From Spirochaetaceae bacterium UBA1306 (GTDB taxonomy: Bacteria > Spirochaetota > Spirochaetia > Treponematales > Rectinemataceae), in contig DBTW01000203.1 in the NCBI GenBank assembly GCA_002307245.1, forward strand, positions 1 through 36,112: a DNA stretch of 36,112 nt. The letters are read 5' to 3'. Both the position numbers and the translations under genes were made by a program. The notes under the pieces are model-generated. The model had not been told where the DNA came from. It saw nothing but the letters and a program-made list of their open reading frames with translations, and searched no databases. Position 1 is the stretch's first letter. Each line of letters begins with the position of its first letter. Positions 24,284 to 31,822 of this stretch are shown piece after piece.

Positions 24284-25570
24284 CTATTTGCCTGCCGTAG
24301 CTTGGGCCTTCTCTTCCATGATCTTGTCGACTTCGGCGGGCGTTTTGGTCAGCCCGAAGAGCTCCTGGCTGGTGTCCTTGTGCAGCTCGCCCATCTCCGG
24401 AGAGAGATACTGGTCGTACCATAGCTGGTTCGCCTTCGCGGCCTTAGCCGTAGCCAGGACCTTCGAAAGCAGCGGATCGCTAACCGTTGTCGAATTGAGG
24501 GGCGGGATCTTTCCCTGGGCGGAGCGTTCCTTGACCGCCGTGTCGTCGAGGAGATAGGTGATCGCGGTGAAGGCCGCCTCGGGATTCTTGCACGAGGCCG
24601 AGACGGAGTAGAAGTTGTCGCCGATCGTGCCGACAGTGTCGGAAGGATCGCCATTCCCGTCCTTGACCGCGGGGAAGGGGAAAGCGTCGAGCTTGGCGAG
24701 GAAGTCCGGGTTCTCGCTTTTGACTGTCGAAATGAGCCAGGAGCCCATCACGGTCATCGCGGCCTTGCCGGAATAGAGGAGGGCGCGGGACTGGCCCGAA
24801 TCCTCGTCCAGGCCGTTGAAGCCCTGGTTGAAGTAGCCCTTTTTCACCCACTCCTGGATCTTGGCTCCGGCCTTCGCGAAGACCTCGTTCTCGAAGGATC
24901 CGCCGTTCTTGCGATTGGCGGCATCCGCGAAGACGGAAGGCCCACCATAGCGATCGACGAGGTACATGTAATACATGGAGCCTGTCCACTTGGTCTTGTT
25001 GGCCAAGGAGAAGGGCGTCACGCCCTTGCTCTTGAGCGTCGCGCAGATGGCCTCGAGCTCGTCGATGGTGGCGGGTTCCTTGAGTCCGTACTTGGCGAAG
25101 ACCTCCTTGTTGTAGAAGACCATCGCGATGGACACGCTCTCGATGGGCACGGCCCAGATCTTGTCCTTATACGTGGCTTGGGCGATACCCCCGGCCATGA
25201 AGCGGTCCTTGTAGTTCTTCTTGTTCATGTAGGAGGTAATGTCCGCGATCTTCCCCGAGTCCACGTAGGAGATCATCGGGCCGCCGGACCAGCTGATAAA
25301 GATGTCCGGCATCTCGTTGGCGCCCATAGAGACCTTGAGCTTCGTCTTGTAGGCATCATTCTGCAGGGCCACGACCTCGACGTTGTAACCGGGATGATCC
25401 TTCATGAAGCGCGCCATCGAATCGTCGATGGTCTTCTTCTGATTATCCTGGGTCTGGATGTGCCACATCGTGATCTTTTTTTTCTGCGCAGGACCACCGC
25501 AGGAGACGCTCAAGCCGACCAAGGCGGCGGACATGAGCAGAGCGAGCCCTACCATTCGTCCAGTTTTCAC
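24284..25570 (-). CDS. CUT1 carbohydrate ABC importer C, extracellular solute-binding lipoprotein
   Basis: This 428-residue protein belongs to the family 1 (MalE-like) solute-binding proteins. The N-terminus MKTGRMVGLALLMSAALVGL runs into SVSCGG, a loose lipobox of the kind seen in spirochaetes. The mature part begins KKITMWHIQTQDN and continues ARFMKDHPGYNVEV. Further landmarks are AAMTVMGSWLI and FTAITYLLDDT near the C-terminal lobe. It should bind an oligosaccharide for importer C. The start is GTG 25570 with AAGGAGG nine bases upstream. Longer in-frame forms run into the promoter leader and are rejected. The linked GH3 enzyme points to a beta-linked oligosaccharide ligand (inference). Confidence 0.93.
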   Translation of the reverse strand: MKTGRMVGLALLMSAALVGLSVSCGGPAQKKKITMWHIQTQDNQKKTIDDSMARFMKDHPGYNVEVVALQNDAYKTKLKVSMGANEMPDIFISWSGGPMISYVDSGKIADITSYMNKKNYKDRFMAGGIAQATYKDKIWAVPIESVSIAMVFYNKEVFAKYGLKEPATIDELEAICATLKSKGVTPFSLANKTKWTGSMYYMYLVDRYGGPSVFADAANRKNGGSFENEVFAKAGAKIQEWVKKGYFNQGFNGLDEDSGQSRALLYSGKAAMTVMGSWLISTVKSENPDFLAKLDAFPFPAVKDGNGDPSDTVGTIGDNFYSVSASCKNPEAAFTAITYLLDDTAVKERSAQGKIPPLNSTTVSDPLLSKVLATAKAAKANQLWYDQYLSPEMGELHKDTSQELFGLTKTPAEVDKIMEEKAQATAGK

Positions 25571-25734
25571 CTTATGAACCTCCTTATAGGGAAATGAACG
25601 AACCCCGCAGCTGCGAGGTATCGTTCGTTCGGCAAGGAAATTGATTGTATGAGGGATAGCATACCCCCATAGGCGGGGTATGCGACCCTCTTCCGAATCA
25701 ATATGAGCATCAATCCTAATTCGGGATGTGTCAA
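25571..25734 (-). promoter_or_regulatory. Promoter and structured 5' leader of the importer C operon
   Basis: On the minus strand TTGACA (25734-25729) is followed after 17 bases by GATGCT (25711-25706), predicting a start near 25699 and a leader of about 129 bases. The leader holds two strong hairpins. One (25640-25702) combines ATTGATT/AATCAAT, GAGGG/CCCTC and GCATACCCC/GGGGTATGC. The other (25596-25630) combines GAACGAAC/GTTCGTTC with an inner CGCAGCTGCG. The ribosome-binding site AAGGAGG follows at once. A cis-acting regulatory role is plausible. I do not recognise a known riboswitch. Confidence 0.55.
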
Positions 25735-26135
25735 CTTTTTTCCGCAATTTACACGGAGGTGCTTGTCGTACAAAATACAAAAAAAACAGAAACTGCTTTA
25801 TTTATATTCTATTTATCGTGTGAGGCTCTTTTAAAATGCAGACGCATTTTGAAAGAGCTACCCTGGATTCGCGCACATTTCGCAGCGCCGCCCCAATATA
25901 GTAAGCGGCGCGAGAAACTGCAAAGTCAATTTCATACCAAGGCCTTCATTGCGACACTCCCGTTGGTCGTGTCGCCTTATCAATGAAGGCCTCTATAAGT
26001 AACCGACTTTTTAAATTGGCCCGCATTACTATTTTTAGGCAGATCGATTTTTGCGCAAATTGTCTAAGAAAACCGGAAGATGACGAGATGGCGCCATCTC
26101 TTGATGACGGCGCCACCTCGTGATTCGGAGGAGGA
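25735..26135. other. AT-richer, hairpin-rich non-coding region of unknown function
   Basis: About 400 bases have no convincing gene and are visibly poorer in GC than the flanking genes. They contain a 15-base stem with one wobble (25825-25839 / 25844-25858), a seven-base GC stem (25885-25891 / 25905-25911), a large composite hairpin (12-base stem 25940-25951 / 25981-25992 with an inner GCGACAC/GTGTCGC stem) and the hairpin at 26084-26120. AGAAACTGC occurs twice (25788-25796 and 25913-25921). A non-coding RNA or the remnant of a small mobile element is possible. Nothing I recognise matches. Confidence 0.5.
26084..26120 (-). terminator. Hairpin after the importer D operon
   Basis: CGAGATGGCGCC (26084-26095) pairs with GGCGCCACCTCG (26109-26120) with one mismatch, 16 bases after the ribokinase stop codon. 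The left arm also lies in a perfect 16-base palindrome (26085-26100). On the minus strand a moderately T-rich stretch (CGGTTTTCTTAG) follows. It is a probable but not ideal terminator. Confidence 0.55.
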
Positions 26136-27008
26136 CTACAGCTCGCGGCGCCAGGGAATCGACGAGGCGGCGCCCTCGCGGGTCACGCAGATGGCCGAGG
26201 CGAGGACAGCGTCGGAGAGCGCGAGCTCGGCGCCCTCGCCCCGCAGCAGGGCCGCGATGAAGTAGCCGGTGAAGGTATCGCCCGCAGCTGTCGTGTCCAC
26301 GGCCTTCACCTTGCGTGCGGGCAGCGATAAGGAAGAGCCGTCGACGCCCGAGTAGCGCACGCCCTCCTCGCCGAGGGTGAGCACGAGGTTGGTGCCTGGC
26401 CAGCGCGAGCGCAGGCCCCGGAGCATGGCGTCGCTGTCACTCTCGCCGGCGAGCGCCGCGCCCTCGACCTCGTTGAAGAGAAGATAGTCGACCTCGCCCA
26501 GCGGAAGCGTGGCGATATTGTCCTTTATCGGCGAGGGATTGAAGAAAATCGTGAGACCTCGACGGGCGGCCTCCGCGAGGATGTAGTCCGTGGAGCTCGT
26601 CTCGTTCTGCAGGAGCAGCGCGTCGCCCTCTCCCCAGCCCGCCAGGAAGCGGTCCACGTCCGCGTGCGAAATCTCGGCATTGGCCCCGCCCAGGAGCAAG
26701 ATGCAGTTCTGCCCGTCCTCGCGGACCTGGATGATCGCGCGGCCCGTCGGCGTCGCCCCCGAGATCACGAGGGATACGTCGACGTCCGAGCCGCGCAGGG
26801 CCTCGAGGGAGAAGCCGCCGTCCTCTCCGACCCGGCCCGCGTGGAAGACCGACGCTCCGGCCCGGCCCAGGGCGATCGACTGGTTGGAGCCCTTGCCCCC
26901 GGCGTGGCGCGCGTAGGAGAGGCTGGAGATAGTCTCGCTAGGTCTCACGAAGTGCTCGACCCCGAAGACCTCGTCGACGTTGATGGATCCGATATTGAGG
27001 ATGCGCAT
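26136..27008 (-). CDS. rbsK: Ribokinase-like PfkB-family sugar kinase
   Basis: This 290-residue kinase shows the ribokinase signatures AGGKGSNQSIALGRAG (about residues 37-52) and VDTTAAGDTFTGYF, the latter with the catalytic aspartate and anion hole. The opening MRILNIGSINVD is typical as well. The product would phosphorylate an imported or isomerised sugar at a terminal hydroxyl with ATP. ATG 27008 is preferred over GTG 27017 because GGTGGG is then well placed. It is the last gene of the importer D operon, 12 bases after a permease. The RhaS/LsrB-like binding protein of the operon suggests that the true substrate may not be ribose, so the symbol describes the family rather than a proven substrate. 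Confidence 0.88.
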   Translation of the reverse strand: MRILNIGSINVDEVFGVEHFVRPSETISSLSYARHAGGKGSNQSIALGRAGASVFHAGRVGEDGGFSLEALRGSDVDVSLVISGATPTGRAIIQVREDGQNCILLLGGANAEISHADVDRFLAGWGEGDALLLQNETSSTDYILAEAARRGLTIFFNPSPIKDNIATLPLGEVDYLLFNEVEGAALAGESDSDAMLRGLRSRWPGTNLVLTLGEEGVRYSGVDGSSLSLPARKVKAVDTTAAGDTFTGYFIAALLRGEGAELALSDAVLASAICVTREGAASSIPWRREL

Positions 27009-27020
27009 GTTTCCCACCGC

Positions 27021-28052
27021 CTAGGCGCGCGCGCCGTTCCTGCGGGCCTTGCCGTCGACCACGAGGTTTATGACGAGAACGATGATGAGGACGCCGCCCC
27101 AGATGACGTCCCGATAGAAGTTGGAGACGTTCTCGAACATGTTGAGGCCCGAGGAAAGCACCTGGAGTATCAGGATGGCGATGGTGACGCCGCCGATCTT
27201 CCCGAAGCCGCCGTTCGGGTCCACGCCACCGAGCACCGCGATCAGGATGCACTGCATCGTATAGGAGGCGCCGTAGTCCGCCTTCGCGGAATTGGCGCGG
27301 GCCATCATGATGAGCCCCGCGATCGAGGAGAGGAAGCCCGAGATCATGTAGGTCCGTACCAGGATGCCTTCATTGTTGAGGCCCGCGAAACGGGCGGCCT
27401 TCGCGTTGGTGCCCAGCATGTAGAGCTTTGGGCCGAAGCGCGTCTTCGAGAGCGCGAGGCCTATGATGATGGCCACCGCGCAGAAGATGACGAAGGGCAG
27501 CGGGATGAAATCCCATAACTCGGTATTGCCGATCTGCGAATAGAGGAGGGGCAGACGGCTTTGGGGCCGGCCATTCGTGATCACGATGGCTATGCCCGTG
27601 AAGAGCTGCTGCGTCCCCAGGGTCGCCAGGATGGCGGGGATTCTCATCCTCGCGATGAGGAAGCCCGAGAATGCCCCGCAGGCGAGGCCGCAGATGAGGG
27701 CGAGGAGGACGGCCACGATGATCATCGGCAGGGCCTGCTCGGGCGGCGCGCCGCGGGGCACTTCGGCAAGGAGGAACTTGGCCGCGATGATGGCCGAGAG
27801 GTTGGCGGTGCCTACAACGGCCAGGTCCATGCCTCCGGTGATCATGGTCAGGCTTATGCCTATGGCCATGATCCCGTATTCGGGGAACTGCCTCATCATG
27901 GAATTGAAGTTGCTCGGCATCAGGAAGATGGAGGGCCGGAGGGCCGTCATCAACAGGAATACCGCGGCGAGGAAAATGGAAAGTCTCAGGATATTGCGAT
28001 CCCTCGGAACGGCTATCCGAGGGGCGGCGGTCGCTGTGCTGTTGTCGCTCAT
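27021..28052 (-). CDS. CUT2 sugar ABC importer D, permease 2 (RbsC-like)
   Basis: This 343-residue membrane protein of the RbsC family has a polar N-terminal tail of about 24 residues and then multiple helices. The signature appears as GGMDLAVVG. The coupling loop reads SKTRFGPKLYMLGTNAKAAR, and IPAILATLGTQQLFTG is also typical. It lies 19 bases after the other permease of this operon. It would form half of the channel of importer D. Confidence 0.93.
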   Translation of the reverse strand: MSDNSTATAAPRIAVPRDRNILRLSIFLAAVFLLMTALRPSIFLMPSNFNSMMRQFPEYGIMAIGISLTMITGGMDLAVVGTANLSAIIAAKFLLAEVPRGAPPEQALPMIIVAVLLALICGLACGAFSGFLIARMRIPAILATLGTQQLFTGIAIVITNGRPQSRLPLLYSQIGNTELWDFIPLPFVIFCAVAIIIGLALSKTRFGPKLYMLGTNAKAARFAGLNNEGILVRTYMISGFLSSIAGLIMMARANSAKADYGASYTMQCILIAVLGGVDPNGGFGKIGGVTIAILILQVLSSGLNMFENVSNFYRDVIWGGVLIIVLVINLVVDGKARRNGARA

Positions 28053-28071
28053 TGTTGTCTCTCCCCTCTCT

Positions 28072-29085
28072 CTATAATCCGGTCCCGGACGAGGCCAGGC
28101 GGCGGCCGGAACCGCCGGCCTGCCAGGCCGTGACCCCGGTGCCGATGATGATGACGGCGCCGGTGAAGACCCTCGTCCAGTACGTGGGGATGCCGATCAG
28201 GATGAGGCTGTTGGAAAGTATGATCATGAGGGCGACGCCCAGCATCGTGCCCGTGAGGGTCCCGAGGCCGCCCGTCACCCGGGTGCCGCCGAGGACGACG
28301 GCCGCTATTACGGTCATCTCCATCCCGAGGAGGTTCGTGGGGTGGGCGTTCATCATCATCGAGGCGCGGACCATGCCGGTCACGCCGGCCATGGCACCGA
28401 CGAAGCAGTAGATGAAGACCTTCACCCCGACGACGTTGAAGCCGGCCCTGCGGGCGGCTGCCTCGTCACCGCCTATCGCGTAGATGCCCCGTCCCAGCAT
28501 CGTGTAGCGCAGGAGAAGGAAGACCAGGAGGAGGGCTCCCAGCAGGATGAGGATCTGGGACGGCATGTCCGAAGTGAGGCCGAGCTGGGTGTTGGTCGCC
28601 GTGAAGAGCTTCTCCTTGCCGTGCGCGAGGATGGAGGGCGGCACGGGCGACTCGCTGGCCGCGAGGGCGCCCTGCATGATGCCCGTGAAAAGGCTCGAGG
28701 TCCCGAGGGTGACGACCAGGGTGGGCAGCCTGAGCACGCCGATGAGAAGGGCGTTGACCGCTCCCATGGCGAGTCCGAAGCCGGCGGCCATCGCGTAGGC
28801 CAGCATGACGTTGCCCGAATAGTTCACGTTGAGGAGGATGCGATCGGTGGCGTACATCGCGAGCGAGGCGATCGCGGGGAAGGACACGTCGATGCCTCCG
28901 GAGACGATCACCATCATCGCGCCGATCGAGAACAGGGCCGGCACTATCATGGAACGCGCCAGGTCCACGAGGTTGTTCCCCGTGAAGAACTGCTTGGATT
29001 GGACTTGTATGAGCAGGCAGAGCAGGACTATCGCCCCGAATACGTAGGGCTCGGACCTCTTCGCCATGCGCCGCATGTTGATCAT
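28072..29085 (-). CDS. CUT2 sugar ABC importer D, permease 1 (RbsC-like)
   Basis: This 337-residue RbsC-type permease has the signature GGIDVSFPA, the central LPTLVVTLGTSSLFTG, and the coupling loop RYTMLGRGIYAIGGDEAAARRAG. The ATG at 29085 has AAGGAG seven bases upstream. It lies 13 bases after the ATPase gene. An alternative ATG four codons in is possible. It is diverged from the second permease of the operon, consistent with a heterodimer. Confidence 0.93.
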   Translation of the reverse strand: MINMRRMAKRSEPYVFGAIVLLCLLIQVQSKQFFTGNNLVDLARSMIVPALFSIGAMMVIVSGGIDVSFPAIASLAMYATDRILLNVNYSGNVMLAYAMAAGFGLAMGAVNALLIGVLRLPTLVVTLGTSSLFTGIMQGALAASESPVPPSILAHGKEKLFTATNTQLGLTSDMPSQILILLGALLLVFLLLRYTMLGRGIYAIGGDEAAARRAGFNVVGVKVFIYCFVGAMAGVTGMVRASMMMNAHPTNLLGMEMTVIAAVVLGGTRVTGGLGTLTGTMLGVALMIILSNSLILIGIPTYWTRVFTGAVIIIGTGVTAWQAGGSGRRLASSGTGL

Positions 29086-29098
29086 CGCTAGCTCCTTC

Positions 29099-30589
29099 TT
29101 AGGCTACGCCGGTAGAGATCTCGCCGAGGCGCTGCTCGGTCGTCGAGGCCGGGTCGAGCACCTCGGCTATGCCCCCGCCGCGCATCACGAGGATGCGGCT
29201 CGTGCAGGCGAGCACCTCGGGGAGATCGTCGGATATGACGATGATCGCGAGCCCCCGCTCGGCGAGGGAGCGGAGGAGGGCGTGGATGTCGTACTTGGAG
29301 CCGATGTCCACCCCGACGGTGGGTCCGTTCAGGATGAGCACGGAGAGATCGTTGGCCAGCCAGCGCGCGAGGACGACTTTCTGCTGATTGCCGCCCGACA
29401 GCGTCTGCACGGGCAGGGAGGGATCATTCGTCGCTATGGAGAGCTCGCGCACCCACTTCTCCACCTCGGCGCCGATGGCCTTGCCCTTCAGGACGCCGAA
29501 GAGCCCCGACAGGCGATCGAGCTTGGAGACGACGATATTGCGCACGATGGACTGGGGCAGGAAGAGCCCCTCGGTGAGCCGGTCCGCGGGCACGTAGCCG
29601 ATGCCCATGCGGATCGCCGACTTCACGCCGCGGATCCGCACGCGCTTGCCGCGGACCTGGACCTCGCCCGAGTCCGGCTTGTAGATGCCGAAGAGGGTCT
29701 GCACGAGCTCGGTCCGCCCCGATCCGAGGAGGCCCGTGATCCCGAGGATCTCCCCGGCGCGGAGCTCGAAGGACAGATCCTTGAAGGCGCCCGTGAGGGA
29801 GAGGTTCTTCGCGGCGAGGACGACCTCGCCCTGCTTGGCCGGGCGGTAGGATTCTTCGCTGAACTCGCGCCCGGTCATGTACCGGACGAAGGCCTTGCGG
29901 TCCAGGCCCGAGGTCTCCCCCGTGGCGACGTTCTGCCCGTTGCGGAAGATCGTATAACGTTCCGAAATCTCGAAGACCTCGTCGAGCTTGTGCGAGACGA
30001 AGAGTATGGAGATGCCCTCGGCCTGCAGCCGCTTGATGATGGCGAAGAGGGCCTTAACCTCGCGCTTGGTCAGGGCGGTCGTGGGCTCGTCCATGATGAC
30101 GAGCTTCGCGTCGTGGAGGAGGGCCCGGCAGATCGCGATGAGCTGGCGATTCGCGACCGAGAGGTTCTCCACGCGCTCCTCCAGGTCGAGGTCGACCCCG
30201 AGCTTGGCAAGGGCCTCGGAGGCGATCGCGCGGATGCGCTTGTAGCTCACGAGCTTGCGCTCGGCCATCAGCTCCATGTTGAGGGCGAGATTCTCCATGA
30301 CCGTCAGGTTCGGGAATACGGAAAAGTCCTGGTAGATGACCTGGACCCCCCGCGCGATAGCGTCCATGGGACTCATCCGGGAAAAGGACTTCCCGTCCAG
30401 CTCGATCGAGCCTTCGTCGGCCTCGTACACTCCGGATACGATCTTGATGAGGGTGGACTTGCCGCAGCCGTTTTCACCGGCCAGGCAATGGATCTCCCCC
30501 TTTCGGATCTCGAGACTGACGCCCTTGAGCGCCTCGACGCCTCCGAAGGATTTCTTGATATTTTCCACCTTCAGGATGTTATCGGACAT
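29099..30589 (-). CDS. CUT2 sugar ABC importer D, duplicated ATPase subunit
   Basis: This 496-residue protein has two nucleotide-binding domains. Domain 1 carries Walker A GENGCGKSTLIKIVSG, signature LSVANRQLIAICRAL and Walker B LVIMDEPTTALTKRE. Domain 2 has the signature LSGGNQQKVVLARWLA, but its Walker B reads LILNGPTVGVDIG. The aspartate is replaced by asparagine and the catalytic glutamate by glycine, so this site is probably weak or non-hydrolytic. GGAGGAAT precedes ATG 30589. It follows the binding-protein gene after 144 bases that contain a strong hairpin. Confidence 0.93.
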   Translation of the reverse strand: MSDNILKVENIKKSFGGVEALKGVSLEIRKGEIHCLAGENGCGKSTLIKIVSGVYEADEGSIELDGKSFSRMSPMDAIARGVQVIYQDFSVFPNLTVMENLALNMELMAERKLVSYKRIRAIASEALAKLGVDLDLEERVENLSVANRQLIAICRALLHDAKLVIMDEPTTALTKREVKALFAIIKRLQAEGISILFVSHKLDEVFEISERYTIFRNGQNVATGETSGLDRKAFVRYMTGREFSEESYRPAKQGEVVLAAKNLSLTGAFKDLSFELRAGEILGITGLLGSGRTELVQTLFGIYKPDSGEVQVRGKRVRIRGVKSAIRMGIGYVPADRLTEGLFLPQSIVRNIVVSKLDRLSGLFGVLKGKAIGAEVEKWVRELSIATNDPSLPVQTLSGGNQQKVVLARWLANDLSVLILNGPTVGVDIGSKYDIHALLRSLAERGLAIIVISDDLPEVLACTSRILVMRGGGIAEVLDPASTTEQRLGEISTGVA

Positions 30590-30687
30590 GGCCGCATTCC
30601 TCCAAAACCCAAGTTCATGAGCCGATTGTAATGAAAGGCGCGGACGAGCGCAACGAAACGCCCGCCCGCACCCTAAGCGAGAATCGC

Positions 30688-30726
30688 GAAGCGAGGATCT
30701 CCGGCAGTGATCGCCGGAGATCCTCG
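30688..30726 (-). repeat. Intercistronic hairpin after importer D binding-protein gene
   Basis: AGCGAGGATCTCCGGC (30688-30703) and GCCGGAGATCCTCGCT (30711-30726) form a perfect 16-base stem with a seven-base loop, seven bases after the binding-protein stop codon. No T-run follows on the minus strand. It is the longest of the four such hairpins in the window. It may stabilise the binding-protein message or reduce read-through to the ATPase. Confidence 0.78.
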
Positions 30727-30733
30727 CTGATGG

Positions 30734-31753
30734 TCAGAAGCCGAAGGAGTCGACGTTCTTCTTGTCGATCACGATCCAGCCGGAGCCGAGGAGCACCTTC
30801 TTGGAACCGGGCGCGAAGTGCATGCTCTCGTAGCCCTTGAGCTTGAGGTTGAGGCCGTCGGCGATGGGCTCGCCCTTGAGGATCTTGGTCGCGAGGGAGC
30901 AGAGGGCGTAACCCGCGTCCTTGGGGTCCCAGAGGGTGGCGGCGGCGAGGGTGCCGTCCTTGAGGAAGGTCTTGTTCTCGTTGGGCAGTCCGGTGCCGGA
31001 CACGAAGACCTTGCCCTTGAGACCCATTTCCTCGATGGCGCGAGCGACGCCGGGCGCGTCCTTGGAGGAGGTGCCCATGATGCCCTTGAGGTTCGGGTAT
31101 TTCTTGAAGAGCTCCTTGGCGCGCTCGTAGGCCTTCTCGAGATTGTCCTCGGACTCGACGCGGGGCTCGGCCGCGAGGAGGGTCATTCCGGGATAGGTGG
31201 CCTTCTGATGCGCGACGCCGCCGTCCGCCCACTCGTTGTGGGAGGCATTGGTGACGTGGCCGACCATCGTGGTGTACAGGCCCTTCTGGCCCATGGCCTT
31301 GGCGAGGTTGTCCATGATAAAGGCGCCGTAGTCGGCGTTGTTGAAGGCTTCGATGTCGTACATCGTGTTCTCTTGGAAGGAAGCCTCGTGGGTCACCACG
31401 ACGATACCCTTCTTGAGAGCCTCGCCGAGGACGGGCTCGAGGGCCGCGGGGTCGACGGGGACGACGCAGATCGCGTCGACGCCCTGGGCGATGAGGTCCT
31501 GGATGACCTGAGCCTGCATGGCTGCATCGGTCTTGGCCGGGCCCTTCTGGAAGGCGTTGAGCCCGGTGTCCTTGGCGTACTGCTTGACACCGACTTCCAT
31601 GCGGACGAACCAGGCGTTGGTGCTGTCCTTGGGAACGAGAGCGATCTTCCAATCCTTGGACGGCTTGGAAGACTTGCCAACCTGCGCGACGAGCGGGGTC
31701 GCTACCGCGAGAACGAGGAGAAGCGCGAGAAGCTTTACGAGCCCTTTCTTCAT
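30734..31753 (-). CDS. CUT2 sugar ABC importer D, periplasmic substrate-binding protein (RhaS/LsrB type)
   Basis: This 339-residue protein has a clear signal peptide (MKKGLVKLLALLLVLAVATP, cleavage near VAQ) and a type I sugar-binding fold. Landmarks are IALVPKDSTNAWFVRMEVG, QDLIAQGVDAICVVPVDP, KGIVVVTHEA and the late GTLAAATLWDPKDAGYA. The pattern of a threonine-histidine/aspartate strand and a tryptophan-aspartate turn recalls the rhamnose (RhaS) and autoinducer-2 (LsrB) binding proteins. It would be the receptor of importer D. ATG 31753 is chosen for the signal peptide and for AGGAGG nine bases upstream. The promoter lies 40 bases further up. The ligand is not proven. A deoxyhexose is one possibility. 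Confidence 0.93.
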   Translation of the reverse strand: MKKGLVKLLALLLVLAVATPLVAQVGKSSKPSKDWKIALVPKDSTNAWFVRMEVGVKQYAKDTGLNAFQKGPAKTDAAMQAQVIQDLIAQGVDAICVVPVDPAALEPVLGEALKKGIVVVTHEASFQENTMYDIEAFNNADYGAFIMDNLAKAMGQKGLYTTMVGHVTNASHNEWADGGVAHQKATYPGMTLLAAEPRVESEDNLEKAYERAKELFKKYPNLKGIMGTSSKDAPGVARAIEEMGLKGKVFVSGTGLPNENKTFLKDGTLAAATLWDPKDAGYALCSLATKILKGEPIADGLNLKLKGYESMHFAPGSKKVLLGSGWIVIDKKNVDSFGF

Positions 31754-31770
31754 AACCGAGATCCTCCTGT

Positions 31771-31783
31771 GCGCAAAATGCGC
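31771..31783. repeat. Short inverted repeat in importer D leader
   Basis: GCGCA and TGCGC, separated by AAA, form a short perfect inverted repeat between the predicted transcription start and the ribosome-binding site of the importer D operon. It could be an operator half or a leader hairpin. It is short and may be chance. Confidence 0.35.
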
Positions 31784-31786
31784 GAT

Positions 31787-31822
31787 AGAGTCGAGTGTAG
31801 GGGTGAGTTCTAAAACTGTCAA
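31787..31822 (-). promoter_or_regulatory. Strong promoter of the importer D operon
   Basis: On the minus strand a consensus TTGACA (31822-31817) is followed after exactly 17 bases by TACACT (31799-31794). The predicted start is near 31787, giving a leader of about 34 bases before the binding-protein ATG. This is one of the best promoter matches in the window. Confidence 0.72.

Noticed and set aside
25726..25986. Possible 86-residue protein on the plus strand in the AT-richer gap
   Set aside because: Its frame crosses several inverted repeats and starts inside the opposing promoter. It shows no family resemblance and no ribosome-binding site. RNA structure explains the region better.
25596..26120. 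CRISPR array or retron-like element suggested by repeated hairpins
   Set aside because: The stems differ in sequence and spacing, there are no regular repeat-spacer units, and no Cas or reverse transcriptase gene is nearby.
29066..30631. Plus-strand open frame of about 520 codons opposite the importer D ATPase
   Set aside because: It is an antisense shadow of a clear ABC ATPase gene. The translation is rich in Asp, Glu, Gly and Arg, with no domain, and arises from GC-rich codon use.
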